A stretch of DNA of 64,000 nucleotides from positions 193,884,559 to 193,948,558 of the forward strand of contig NC_053391.1 in NCBI RefSeq assembly GCF_905171765.1. The letters are read 5' to 3'. Below, piece by piece: positions 1 to 12,183 of this stretch (the first letter of the stretch is position 1; each line of letters starts with the position of its first letter). This stretch comes from Bufo bufo. Its lineage: Eukaryota; Chordata; Amphibia; Anura; Bufonidae. A program made the translations under genes and the position numbers. Below the pieces are notes generated by a model. That model had not been told where the DNA came from. It was given only the letters and a program-made list of their open reading frames with translations, and made no database searches.

Positions 1-631
1 ATTTTGCAGTTCTGAGAGAGACAGTAGTGACATTGCTGTGCTCTGTGCTTTCCTGTGTCATTACATTAGATAGTTAGTTAGTTAGCTTATATATATAATA
101 CAGATAGTTAGTGGGAGATAGTCAGTGTAGGTTAGGTAGTGATATAGTGTAGCTGATAGGTTCTGCTGTCCATACATGCATGCTGCATACATAGTGCTGT
201 ATGTATGTATGTATGTATGCTACATACATACATAGTACTGTGATGTCACAAGTTCACAACTATACTTAGTGCACCAATCACTAATAAGTAGTCAGACCTG
301 TTAAAATGTGAAGTTGCACATATTGCGCCAAAATATTTGCATCATTAGTGCCGATATTGCATTTTGGAGCACTCTTTCTGCATACAAAGCTACCATGTTC
401 TGCCGTGCCAACCATTTTTTTCAGTCTCAGGAAACTTCTAGCAGCTTGAAATATGTAGCTATAGTGACCCACGCCTGTATTTCGCGCATATAACGCGAAT
501 ATTACATTGACGATTTTTCACGATCAAGAAAATAATCTCAAAGTCACGAATTCACGAATATATGATGAATATTCTATCAAATATTCGCTAAATATCGCAA
601 ATTTGAATATTGCCACTGCCGCTCATCACTA
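1..631. repeat. hAT-like MITE, cut by window edge
   Basis: This is the right-hand part of a non-autonomous element. It ends in GCCGCTCATCACTA and shares long blocks with the complete copy at 24954-25717: the leader around 5-60, the GATAGTTAGTGGGAGATAG block, and the AT-rich tail with GCGAATAT words. The TIR style (TAGTG.TGA.C) and the 8-bp duplications of sister copies place it in the hAT superfamily. The left end lies outside the window. No coding capacity is seen. Confidence 0.7.
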
Positions 632-1849
632 CCTGAGACCATGAACAGGCCACTGTCAGTTATACTTTGTATGTTGCGTTTATGAGCTGCATCGTAGCCT
701 GTGTAAAAATACTGTCCTCTTGTTAGGGCAATTGCCTAGTATAAGTTGACTGTGTACTGAGATTCAGAGACCTTCCAATTACTGTTGGCATCTGACTATG
801 AGGATTTAGAAACTGCACTGCTACCAGTAGAGACTTCTCTATTTCTATTGCTACATATCAAACTTGTGCCTCATATTTGTGTGTGTGTGTGTGTAACCTG
901 CTCTGTGCCACAATATTGTGTGAAACCAACAAGTTTATGCCCTCTCTGACAGACTGTATCCACATGCTCATTCCCTCAGTCTGGGTAAAATACTGTTCCA
1001 GTTAAACTTTGCCAAGTCCATGTGTGTCAATTATCCCCAAGTGGGGTACCATGAAATGGTCATAGATAACAACCATACGTTTCTGACCCACTTAAAAATG
1101 TCTTATCTCAAGAATGGCAAAAAAAATCAAGCTTTTTTTTCTTGAGAGCTGTGGCCACCATTACCAGGCAGAGGCTCAAACATTATACTGCTAAAGAGTA
1201 AAAAGCAGCACTCCAAAACCATCAAAATGGAGTCTGAAATATCAAATATGAAATATCGAAAATATATCTTTCACTGACCACTTACATTATGTCAGCCTAA
1301 TGACTGTTCGGCCAGTAATTACTGTATCCCTCTCAACTCCCCCATAAACATGTATGCCTTGTACAACTGACTGTAGGGGAGGGAAATTTTCTAATATGAA
1401 TGAATATAGTAAGATAAAGGCCATTTCCATCTGATGAAGTAATTACTAAGTCCTCCTCCTGCATAGGCATCAATGTTTTTCCATCATCTTGATCAGACAC
1501 ATTGTCTCCTAAACCGGTAATAGATGTGGAGTGACAACCACTTATATCTATTAATGTTGTCCCCTCGCTTTCCACAGACTATATATAAAGTTCCATTATT
1601 GTGTCTTATCTTCTATTGGTCTGCCTGATTGATGTGAATGATGTTAGTAGGATTGCCAGTTGGTCTTATTGCCTGCTCGATTGGCCAAAATGAATTTTAG
1701 CCAGCACTGATCTTAAATATATGGTTGTTTGGAAGGAAGAACAGTACACAGTTGACCAATACTCTTGAATCAATATATAAGTTTCAGTTTCTTATGAGTC
1801 TAGTGTGGAAATGTATGTACGTGAAAATACTTAAATCAGTGGTCCCAAG
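632..1849. other. no gene recognised
   Basis: AT-rich unique-looking DNA with a short GT run near 880-893. No open frame resembles a known protein and no paired terminal repeats were found. Confidence 0.5.
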
Positions 1850-2660
1850 AAATATATTGTTTACAGTTAAAACCAGCCCATTGTGTTAGCACAGCACCAC
1901 TTCCTGTTTCTATGAAACAACTTTTCTGTGTCCACCTCAGTAAATGTGCAGAGGTGGACACACATACTCAGTTTTCCTTCCCACTTTGGGTGTATAAGAG
2001 ATTAGTTGGCTGCTTCAGAGGAGATGCTAAACAAGTGCAATTACAGTAACTGTCTAGTGGCCCCTTTACACTGCTTGAGCATCGGGCAAATCATCGCTAA
2101 CAGGCATTAGTAGAAATTGTCGTTAAAGATGATCTGGTGGTGTAAAGGTTCAGCTGACTACCTAATGAACAAGCAAACCACTCATTCATCAGGTAATAAA
2201 ATTGTTTATGCGGACACCTAAATCATCGGTTGCCGGCAGTAGATTGTGCCGTCTAAACAGCACTCTGCTTTTTTTGGCAAACAATGATTCAGTATGGGGA
2301 CGAGCAATAACATTACCAATTGCTCCTCCCCATACTGTGGAAGAAATTGTTGTATGTAAATGTAGTGGCCTCCTTCACTGAGGAGCAGACAATTGCCTGC
2401 TCAAATGAGCAGTGTAAAGGGGCCATAGTCTCACGTATTACATGTTCAAGATCTCTTCTTAGAAAGACACTGCAGAGAACCCTCTGCATACCTGAAGGAA
2501 CAGAGATGGCAAAACTGAGCATGTTTGTCTACCTCTGCACATCTATTGAGGTGGACACCGAAAGGCTGTTGAAAAGAAACAGTAGGTGGTGCTGTTCTAA
2601 CATTCCAGTAATATCTGGGGATATAAGCACTTCTTAATATAACTGTAAAAACAAACACAG
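1850..2660. repeat. foldback element holding a nested MITE
   Basis: The outer 110-130 bases on each side are imperfect inverted copies. The left arm (about 1885-1965) has AGCACCACTTCCTGTTTC and GTGTCCACCTCAGTAAATG; the right arm (about 2530-2605) carries the reverse complements. The middle is occupied by a second inverted-repeat element at 2058-2425. No coding region is recognised, and the class of the outer element is not determined. Confidence 0.55.
2058..2425. repeat. MITE with TGGCCCCTTTACACTGC ends
   Basis: Terminal inverted repeats TGGCCCCTTTACACTG at 2058 and CAGTGTAAAGGGGCCA ending at 2425. TAG lies on both outer sides (2055-2057, 2426-2428), consistent with a 3-bp target duplication. 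It sits in the loop of a larger foldback. Confidence 0.6.
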
Positions 2661-2710
2661 TTATAGGCTAGATTTAGCTATACATAATATTTGTTGAATA
2701 ATCCCTTTAA

Positions 2711-5471
2711 CTCCTTAACGACCCAGGATGAGAATGCTCATCCTAAATGTCCGGTACTTTGCGCCCCAAGACGAGTATTCTCGTCCTGCGGTTCTTCCTC
2801 CCCCCATGTTCACTGCTGCGATCAGCAGCACAGATCCTGCTGTTACTGACAGCCGGATCAGTGCTGCATCAACCAGCATCGGTGACAATGCCGATGCCGG
2901 TGGATTAACCCCTCATATGCTGAGGTCAGCGCTGACTGCGGCATATGGGAGGTTTGCGCTCACTCTCCTTAGCCATCAGGGCCCCGCACTGCGGGGCCTG
3001 CTAGCTACGGAAGCCCAGGAGATCCAGCCTGAGGGCTAGGTCTCCTAGGCAACTGTCAGCATCTTACTGTGTAAAAAGCTGACTGTCAAAAAAGAAAAGT
3101 AGACATATTAAGTATCGCCACATCTGTATCGACTGGCTGTATACAAATATCACATGACCTAACCCCTCAGATTAACACCGTCCAAAAAAATTAAATAAAA
3201 ACTGTGCTAAAAAAATATTTTTTTGTCACCTTACATGACTAAAAGTGCAACACCAAGTGATCAAAACGGCGTATGCCCACAAAAATAGTAGCAATCTAAC
3301 AGTCACCTAATCCCGCAAAAAAAGATATTATTGTGTAAAACTTGAATAAATAAAATAATTCATACATATTAGGTATTACCACATATGTAACAACCTGCTC
3401 TATAAAAATATCACATGACCTAACCCCTCAGATGAATACCGTAAAAAAATTAAATAAAAACGCAAAAAAGCAATTTTTTTGTCACCCTACATCACAAAAA
3501 GTGTAATAGCAAGCGATCAAAGAGTTATATACACCCCAAAATCATACCAATCAAACCGTTATCTCATCCAGCAAAAAATGAGATCCTATTTAAGACAATC
3601 GCATAAAAAAAAAAAAACTAGGGCTCTTAGAATATGGAAACACAAAAACATTATTTTTTTTAAATTTTAAAATGATGTTATTGTGTAAAACGTAAATAAA
3701 TTAAAAAAGTATGTGTATTAGTTATCTTTGCATCCGTAAGTACCGGCTATATAAAAATATTACATGACCTAACCCCTCAGGTGAACATTATTTGTCACCT
3801 TACATTACAAAAAGTGTAATACCAAGTGATCAAAAAGCCATACGCAACATAAAATAGTACCAATCAAACCGTCATCTCATACCAAAAAAAATTAGACCCT
3901 ACATAAGACAGTTGCCCAAAAAAAAAAAAAAAAAAAAAATATGGCTTTCATTTTTTTCAAAATTGCTTTATTATGTAAAACTGAAACAAACAACCCAAAA
4001 AAGTTGTCATATTTGGTATTGTCGCGTCAGTAGCAACCTGTTCTATAAAAATAGCACATGGTTTAACCTGTCAGATGAACATTGTAAATAACAAAAAAAA
4101 ACTGTGCCAAAACAGCTATTTTTTGTTACCTTGCCTCACAAAAAGTGTAATATAGAGCAACGAAAAATCATATTTACCAGAAAATAGTACCAACAAAACT
4201 GCCACCTTATCCCTTAGTTTCCAAAATGAGGTCTTTTTTTGGAGTTTCTACTCTAGGAGTGCATCAGGGGGTCTTCAAATGTGACATGGCAGCTTAAAAT
4301 TATCCCAGTGAAATCTGCTTTCCAAAAACCATACGGCGTTCCTTTCCTTCTGCGCAATGCCGTGGTCCCGTACAGCACTTTACGATCACATGTGGGGTGT
4401 TTCTGTAAACTACAGAATCAGGGCAATAAATATTGAGTCTTGCTTGGCTGTTAACCCTTGCTTTGTTAGTGGAAAAAATTGATTAAAATGGAAAATTGGT
4501 CAAAAAAGTGAAATTCTGAAATTTCATTTCTATTTTTCATTAATTCTTGTGGAACACTTAAAGGGATAACAAAGTTTGCAAAATCAGTTTTGAATACCTT
4601 GAGTGGTGTAGTTTCTAAAATGGGGTCACTTTTTTTGAGTTTCTACTCTAAGGGTGCATCAGGGGGTCTTCAAATGTGACATGGCAGCTTAAAATTATCC
4701 CAGCAAAATCTGCTTTCCTTTCCTTCTGCGCAATGACATGTGCACGTACAGCAGTTTACATCCACATATGGGGTGTTTCTGTAAACTACAGAATCAGGGC
4801 AATAAATATTGAGTTTTGTTTGTCTGTTAACCCTTGCTTTGTTAGTGGAAAAAGATTGATTAAAATGGAAAATTGCCAAAAAAGTGAAATTCTGAAATTC
4901 CATCTCCATTTTCCATTAATTCTTGAGGTACACCTAAAGGGTTAACAAAGTTTGTAAAATCATTTTTGAATACCCTGAGGGGTGTAGTTTCTAAAATTCA
5001 TTTTGGGTGGTTTCTATTATGTAAGCCTCACAAAGTGACTTCAGACCTGAACTGGTCCTTAAAAAGTCCCCAAAAAATAAAATGGCATTCCCAAATGATC
5101 CAAGCATGTAGACATATGGGGAATGTAAAGTAATAACTATAACTATGGTGCCATTAGTACAACTTGTCCCGCAAAAAATAAGCTTTCATAAGGTTATGTG
5201 AATGGAAAAATAAAAAAGTTAGGACTGTGGGAAGGCGGGGAGTGAAAAACGAAAACGCAAAAATGGAAAATCCCAAGGTCCTTAAGGGGTTAAAATTTAG
5301 ACATGTCAGGCAAATTCCAAGTTCATATTTGGAATCAGCACGCTCATTTTAGTATAAATCACATGTTCTTCTCTCAGTATCAAAATCATTGTTTCGCGGT
5401 GAAATGGCCTGGTCCTTAAGTTGAAAAATGGCTGGGTCCTTAAGTTGAAAAATGGCTGGGTCCTTAAGGTG
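2711..5471. mobile_element. piggyBac-like non-autonomous element, 2.8 kb
   Basis: Bounded by TTAA at 2707-2710 and 5472-5475. The ends CTCCTTAACGACC and GGTCCTTAAGGTG are imperfect inverted repeats. The interior has no transposase. It is built from diverged direct repeats of about 350-400 bp, each with ACATGACCTAACCCCTCAG, CACAAAAAGTGTAATACC and GGGGTGTTTCTGTAAAC blocks. The same interior recurs at 42379-44912 and 50945-51953. TTAA target sites with CC-starting ends are the piggyBac signature; a Kolobok origin, also TTAA, cannot be excluded. A second end-like motif at about 5275-5290 suggests a duplicated right end. Confidence 0.6.
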
Positions 5472-5475
5472 TTAA

Positions 5476-5860
5476 AGTAGTTCTATTTTGTTTACACTTA
5501 GCTTGCAGACCAAATTAATATGGTGCTGCATACACATATATTGCTGCCTCTATATATTTATGGTCACTATATTCTTGGCCCAACTTCTGGCTGAGACAGA
5601 TGTATGTACAATACAGTAGCTTGCCCTAAGAGGAAGCAAACAAGTATTCAGTGAATATATAGGGTCAAATTAATTAAGACCAGCGTCTAAACCCCTAAGC
5701 TAGCGGTGGTTCCTCTGCAGTTATGAAGAGGCCTCTTTATAACTTCAGCGGATCCTCTGCAAGGTCTAAGTGTAAGACAGCTTCCTAGCTGTCTTACATT
5801 TAGACCTTTTTCTATGCCTGAAACAGACCTGGCGTGAGCGGGGAGAAGTCGCATGCGTAT
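5476..5860. other. no gene recognised
   Basis: About 385 bases of AT-rich DNA between two TTAA-flanked elements. A short local hairpin around AAGACAGCTTCC / GGAAGCTGTCTT-type sequence lies near 5770-5810. Nothing else is supported. Confidence 0.4.
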
Positions 5861-6487
5861 TTAAAGGGATTCTATCAGCCGGATTTTAGTAACAGAGCTT
5901 ATGAACTCATCACATCAGTCTCCTCGAGTAGTATTACTGCCATCTGTCTTGCCATTTTGTTAAAAAAAAATATTGCTTTTATTAATATGCTTATTACCTC
6001 AGTAATGTGCCCAAGGGGCTGTCCATCTGGCCGTTGGTGCCCAGCCGCATCCATTCTCTAGGAGCCCAGCACTGCCCCACTGCTAATTATTCACTCCTCT
6101 CATTGCCGATGGTGCACGGTATTCTCGCACATGCGCCCTGGATCCACTGGTCAGCGCCCCCACTTCGCTCGCGGGCGCTGACCAGTGAGTGGATCCAGGG
6201 CGCATACGCGAGATAACGGCGCACCATCGGCGATGAGAGGAGTGAATAATTAACAGCAGGGCGGTGCTGGGCTCCTAGAGAATGAGCGCGGCTGGGCACC
6301 AACGGCCAGAGGGACAGCCCCTTGGGCACATTACTGAGGTAATAAGCTTATTAATAAAAGCGATTTTTTTAACAAAATGACAAGACAGATGGAAGTAATA
6401 CTGGTATATTTTAAAACAAATCGAAGAGACTGATGTGGTGAGTTCATAAGCTCTGTTACTAAAATCCAGCTGATAGAATCCCTTTAA
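5861..6487. repeat. TTAA-ended giant palindrome (foldback MITE)
   Basis: The whole 627-bp segment is a near-perfect inverted repeat. It opens with TTAAAGGGATTCTATCAGC and closes with GCTGATAGAATCCCTTTAA. The arms meet near 6170 around CACTTCGCTCGCGGGCGC. The outer halves share CTCCTAG, ATTATTCACTCCTCTC and GGCACCAACGGCCAGA-type blocks in reverse complement. TTAA at both ends suggests piggyBac- or Kolobok-type mobilisation. Apparent reading frames on both strands mirror each other and are not genes. Confidence 0.75.
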
Positions 6488-6504
6488 GCTTGATAAATGA
6501 CCCC

Positions 6505-6835
6505 AAACTGCTTATGGTAAAAAGACTTAGAGAGCATAACTTGTGTAGCCTTGATGAAAGACAGGAAAGGGAGGAACATGAAACGTTTAAATATGTTAAA
6601 AGGTTGAATACAACGCAACATGAGAACAAGGAGGCACAATGTGAAATTATTTGGGGGGGGTGGAAAAGGAAGCAATGCCATAAAATATTAATTTACTGAA
6701 AGAGTAGTAGATGCCTCTAAGAAACTTCCAGCAGAAAATCTGGAATGGTTGGAAAATCTAGTCTGGAAAGTCTATCTTAAGAGAAAAATAAATAGGAAAT
6801 AATATAAGCGAAGACTAGATGAATTGGTGTGGACC
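6505..6835 (+). pseudogene. CR1-like LINE reverse transcriptase tail, remnant
   Basis: The plus-strand translation keeps two landmarks of the C-terminal tail of CR1/L2-type LINE polymerases. One is an arginine-rich RL....L.ERRERE.HETFKYVK segment (about 6515-6600). After a frame change, FTERVVDASKKLPAENL follows (about 6690-6740); intact relatives have FTERVVDAWNSLPAE there. The reading frame is broken by at least one frameshift and a G run at 6653-6660. Only about 100 codons remain, with no catalytic YxDD region, so this is a dead 5'-truncated copy. Recognition is from remembered family motifs, not from a search. Confidence 0.5.
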
Positions 6836-6953
6836 AATCTATTAAACTTTCCATTTCCAAAACAAAATGCAAATGGTTGTCCTTCCTTTAAAATGGGTTG
6901 TCCAGGATAACTAAACAGGGTCAACATGTTTCCCAGAAACAGTGACACTCTTA

Positions 6954-7295
6954 GGCTCCATTCCCACGTCCGTAATAATGGGTCCGCATCCGTTCCGCAA
7001 ATTGCGGAACGGGTGTGAACCCATTCATTCTCTATGGGGACGGAATGGATGCGGAGAGCACATTATGTGCTCTCCGCATCCGCATTTTCGGAGTGCGCCG
7101 CCGATCTTCCGGTCCGCGGCTCCCGAAAAAAATAGAACATGTTCTATTCTTGTCCGCAATTGTGGATAAGATTAAGCATTTTCTATTATAGTGCCGGCAA
7201 TGTGCGGTCCGCAAAATGCGGAATGCACATTGCCGGTGTCTGTGTTTTGCAGATCCGAGGATCCGTAAAACACATACGGATGTGTGAATGGACCC
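6954..7295. repeat. PIF/Harbinger-like MITE (TTA target)
   Basis: Ends GGCTCCATTCCCACGTCCG and TGTGTGAATGGACC form imperfect inverted repeats flanked by TTA at 6951-6953 and 7296-7298. The interior is rich in GCGGA/TCCGC words and partly self-complementary. A 3-bp TTA/TAA duplication is the PIF/Harbinger signature. No coding sequence. Confidence 0.65.
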
Positions 7296-7298
7296 TTA

Positions 7299-10074
7299 GG
7301 CTGTATTTGGTATTGTGCCTAGGGAAAACATTTGGGTATGCCAACGACTCTGCTCTCAGTAGCTATCTATATGTTATACTATACTGTAAAGTTAGTCTTG
7401 GAGAAAAAAAAATTAAGCAAAATTTAGCAGGTTCGGACTGACCGACCAACTATGTACCTCCAGTAAGCCTAGACTTTTATACCAATGTGAGCCCCAAAGG
7501 TACAGGAGGAAAAAAAAAATTGGAGCTGAGTTTAGAGCTGATCACCTGTCACTAGGCTCTATTATTTATTTGAATCAAACTTTATTAGACTGTATTGATG
7601 ATATAACGGTTGGGCCCTGAGAATAGTTTCCTCTGGTGGGCCCAAGGAACCCCAGTCTGACACTGACATCTAGAGATTCATTGAAGAATAATGATGAACC
7701 TGACTGCAGGACTCTTATCTCCCTGGGATCGTTTACTAGAAGTGGTATGCCATGGCCCAGACACTGGGTGGGCCTCCGAAACAAAAACATTTATTTGATA
7801 TGGAGACAGATAATACAGTTCCCTAGCAATCTTCCAGATTATCTTCAGATTTTGTCTCCAAAATGACATTAAAGTGGCTATTCATCAACATCAACGCAAT
7901 CAAGAGAAGCTTGTGGAAGAAGAGAACATTCTGTTAATGCAGCTGATGATTGTAGCAGAGCTCCCAGTCTATATCCAATTCAAAACATTGCCAATGCCAT
8001 CTACCATGGTAGGTTCCTGAGGACCATTGGTTTCATGTTGTTCTGCATTTTATAGATTCTACAGTTCTCTTTCCATTATCACTTTTATTATGATATTTCT
8101 TTATCATTTTGAGTTAGGCTTGGGTTATCTTTTTGACCTGTTACGAATAGGGGGAACATTTTGAACATATAAGAACAAGCAAAAAATTATGTTTTGTCTC
8201 CACAATGTTTTAGAAGCAGTACATATCCATCACTAAAAATGGTACAGGGAACATTCATGGTCATTATTATTAATTAATCTTTCACATAGAAGAATGGGCA
8301 ACTCACCAAGCAGCTTCTAAACTGTTAAATAAATTGTCAGCTACATCTCCTTATAGTACTGCATAAAATATATGGGAATGGAAACCAGACTCCTTTATAA
8401 CATGGACAATTGACCTTTACTGAGCAAGGTACATGAAAGCTTTGAAAAGAAAGATGATTTACTTCCAAATGACGTGACAATGTTTATATGATAGCAGGAA
8501 GGGGCCCGCCAAGACTATGCAGAACGAACAGAAAGGGAGTTGTTTTTTTTTTTTTTTTTTTTTTTTTAACTGTGAAGAAATATCATTCAATTGCTGAGAT
8601 ATTACAATAGTACATGTTTTCGTGTTAGTTTTGCCTGGAAATAATCTGTTATATCTACATAATAATTCCTTGACACTTCTATTCCTAACATGTACTGTTT
8701 GTAGCAAACAGTGAAAGGGTTACTTGGCTAAGCAAAATGGCACGTTAACAGTCCGACTGGTACACTGACATTTTCTTAAAGACACAATAACACTTGCGTA
8801 GAAAACTTGAAGTAGCGGTGGCTTATACATGGGACATGTTTCAAAACCCCATGAGTATATACATGAACTATATACAAAAGCATTAGGGCACAGCGCCCTG
8901 TGAAAAGGTTCATATTTCTTTTGCCAGGATGTGAATTCTGCAAGCAAGACAGTTTTTGCTTTCAGTGAATTGCAATTATTTTGGTCTGATGATTCTGGTG
9001 ACATCACACATGACATCTGAGAGCTGCAGATGAAGTCATGGTGATGAACTGCAATGGAAGGGGAAGAGGAGGAGAAAGAGGAAGACTTCACAGTCTTAAT
9101 TATGGTTTGGAACATCAGTTAATTAGAATTTAGAGACTCCCACATCTCAATCTCTTCACCTTACAATGGGATGACTCTCACCAATAGAACTGGATATGGA
9201 AGAAGATGAGGACCGGCCAATTCTTTATTATCATCAGTCTTTGTAGGATCCTTGCTATGCTAGTAGTGATGAGTAGTATAAGACTATACAGGGAGTCATC
9301 ATTATACATCACCACTACATTGGTGTCCAAGGCTACATACAAGACATACACTTGTTTTATGATTGTGTTATTTTTTCTTTGCACACTTTTGTATTCAGCG
9401 CCAAATACAATGGTGGAGCTTTTTCATTCAATGACTTCCCCCCGACGACAGAGCTCTATGCAGAAGAAGAAGCACACAATCTAGAGTGCACTGTGATTTC
9501 CATGCCATTAACTTCTACACCCGATGACAATCTTATTAGACAGCTATTAATGCTCTTTTATCAAAAGAGAGGATTTTGATGTCTTTTGTTCTCAATCTCT
9601 GCATATCCTTAATGAAACATAAAATCCCCCCTCCAAAAAAACCAAACAAACCAAGACATCCAAGTAATCTCTTCCAGATAAACCATCACTGCACCAGAAA
9701 GCCCCTGTGCCACACAGGTCATCAGTCACAATGCAGGAAACAGAAGATCAGCCACTTGTTGCATTACTGTGCCTACCCTGTTACCTTTTAACACTTTTCC
9801 CATAACCCCAGCTGGATTACTAGATGATTGTTTTCCGGATCAGCCATTTTATTCTGCACATCACTTTTTCCCCTTTAAATCTCATGCTTCTCAGATTAGC
9901 AAACAGTAAATATGCTTCCAGATTGCCAGTGATGGCTTAGTAAATCTCAATAGTAAATCACCGCGTGATTGCCATCAGCAACAGGCTAGGTATACACAGA
10001 GTTAAAACTTCCCCCACATGTACAGTCAACTGGTAGTCAAAGAATAAAAAGGAAAATTGTACGCTATTGCTTAC
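7299..10074. other. mostly unique DNA, no gene supported
   Basis: No recognisable protein-coding exon. An uninterrupted T run lies at about 8543-8567. Open frames of 60-130 codons occur on both strands (for example minus 8720-9115), but they have no known motif and no clear splice context. A segment around 7545-7680 may be part of an unidentified interspersed repeat. Confidence 0.4.
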
Positions 10075-10410
10075 CTTAAGCATAAAGCAGGCATCGCTTG
10101 CGGAAACCCTTTCAGAAATCAGAGGCAAAATGCATGCAATGTAGAGCTGTCTTTATCCCTCTTTTCTTTGCAGAATCATAGGGAAAAAAAAAAATCTGAC
10201 AGACGTAATAAGAAGGCGAAATCAGCAAGAGAAAAAGTAGAAAGCAGAGGTGCCACACCTCCAGCAGCTCAGTATTCTGATGTCCACTGTGTACACAGTG
10301 CTTGGGAGGTTGATCTTATCAAATCCAACTAGGATCTTATAACCCCTGGAAATGGTACCCAGCCTTGGTGAGCTGAAGCTGAAAGTCTGCTTCTCTCTTG
10401 CTTGCAGCCC
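10075..10410 (-). other. candidate internal or first coding exon of an unidentified host gene
   Basis: On the minus strand this 336-bp block is preceded by a good acceptor (pyrimidine-rich tract ending TTGTTTTACAG just above 10410) and followed by a good donor (TTAAG|GTAAGC, GT at 10074-10073). Near its 3' end an ATG at 10094 in the context GCAAGCGATGCC opens a frame, MPALCL, that runs into the donor with two leftover bases. Other ATGs lie upstream in the block, so the start is uncertain. No downstream coding exon was recognised in the remaining 10 kb. The gene, if real, is not identified. Confidence 0.3.
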
Positions 10411-10960
10411 CTGTAAAACAACAGAGAGATGTGAGCTATGAGGCACACCAGCAAATGAAATCATTAAACACACAACACATCTGACACTGCATGCTAATGG
10501 GGCTCAGCACTGGGAAGCTTGCTGAAAAGTTACCCACAGTGCTGCTGATTTTATTCCATCCTCAACAAGATGAGGGGCTTGAGAATCACTATGAAAGGTA
10601 TTAAAAGGCTTTTGATCTCCCGCATTTAGAGCACCACAGGACCATTTCATTAGCAACCCCCCTCTCCTCTTCCACCGATGCTTTACATTGTCATTTGCAA
10701 AGTTCTTGTTTTTTTAAGCAAGGATTTCCCCAGAGTCAGTCTTGTCCTACTAAAGCTTGATGTCCCTTTCTCTCATTCGGTTTCACATGTTAAGAAATGG
10801 AAGCTGCACGTCAAAAAGAGAGGAGCTATCAGTTAGAGGTTTCCCAACTGAGCAATGTTTCATGTGGAGATAGGAAATGTCAGGTCTCATCCGTCAGAGG
10901 TGATGAGAAGAAGCAGTCACAAACAGGTTCTTCCCTTATTTGGAGACCTTGCGTCCTTAC

Positions 10961-11150
10961 CTCGTGAAGAAGTCTTAGTATTTTGGATCCTCTAGTTCCT
11001 GGTTGTTGTAGAGTGGAGATCCTGAAAGAATCATGTAGAATAGGAAACATTTCTGGGCAGCAAGATGGGATTGGGAAACCTTTGAGGAACATCCATGTCC
11101 TGATCACTGAGTAGAAGTGACATGGTCCAGCCAGCATCACCTCCTGAGCA
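10961..11150 (-). other. candidate 5' untranslated exon, minus strand
   Basis: A strong donor (CACGAG|GTAAGG, GT at 10960-10959) closes a minus-strand block whose upstream end is not defined. It lies about 550 bases upstream of the candidate exon at 10075-10410. A CT microsatellite (11183-11205) and CG-poor leader-like sequence lie just upstream. This is splice-signal evidence only. Confidence 0.25.
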
Positions 11151-12152
11151 TGCAGGTTGAAGAATTCTCATCTTTTCCCCCTGCTCTCTCTCTCTCTCTC
11201 TCTCTATAGCTTTACTCCTGCAGAGAATAATATGGATTAAAAGGCAGGTGGCGCCCTACTCTCTAGCTGAATGTAGACCTAATATTCCCTCACATGCTGC
11301 TTGGAGAAGCAGACTCCTGCTCTTCCTACATTGCATTCAGCACAAGCATGTAACAGGTCCACACACTGTAGAGGAGACAAACCTTACAGATTTTTTTTTT
11401 TTTTGCCTTTTCTTGCTGATGACTTCAAGGTTGCTTTTTTTGTGTGTGGAGCTATTTTTAGGCTCTTGCACTGTCCTATATCTCAGAGGTGATGCTGTGA
11501 TACAGATCAACTGCTGGATGAGCAGACCTCCCATGCTCACCAGGATCAGGCGGAGAAAGGAGGGTGATGAAGAGATTAACCCCTTAGCAGGCACGGTCAC
11601 ATGATAGTTCTGAGCAAAACGTGCTCAGGTTCCAGCTGGCAGAATGAGTTAAAATGCTGATTAACCCGTTCCAGTCCAGTATTCCTTTGGGGACGCGTGA
11701 ATGGATGATGTGTTATGACAGGCAGGCAGGCAATGATTTGCATTTTCTGGCATAGTCAAACAGCACCATTAGTCACTCACATCTTCTGTTGCGTGTATGT
11801 GAGGGAAGGGAAGTGGGTATTACGGCAAATGTACAAATTTATTTCAAGACCATAATTACTGAGTTAAAGGTTCATTAACTGTTCCTTCTCAGAGATGGAC
11901 GGCGCTAGAGCAAACAGCATTGATGTACAATGTCTTGTTCTATGTTATATACCATAGACTGCAGGGATTGAGATATCATTTGTATACTTATGTGCCTGAC
12001 ATATATCATTTACAGAGATTGAAGGCAGGTTCATCTCTGAGGAGTACAACCCCCAGCATTCTGTTTAGAAAGGAGTGGAGTGCGGCTATTGGAAGGGTTA
12101 ATAGCATCCACACAGCTCTGTAGATTTGCATGTAAATTACATTGGCATATGA

Positions 12153-12183
<31 letters not shown>

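Noticed and set aside
6007..6329. Two similar frames on opposite strands starting MPKGLS
   Set aside because: They are the two arms of a palindrome, so the same sequence is read twice.
8720..9115. 131-codon minus-strand frame as a gene
   Set aside because: No recognisable domain, no splice context and no conserved motif; frames of this size occur by chance in such sequence.
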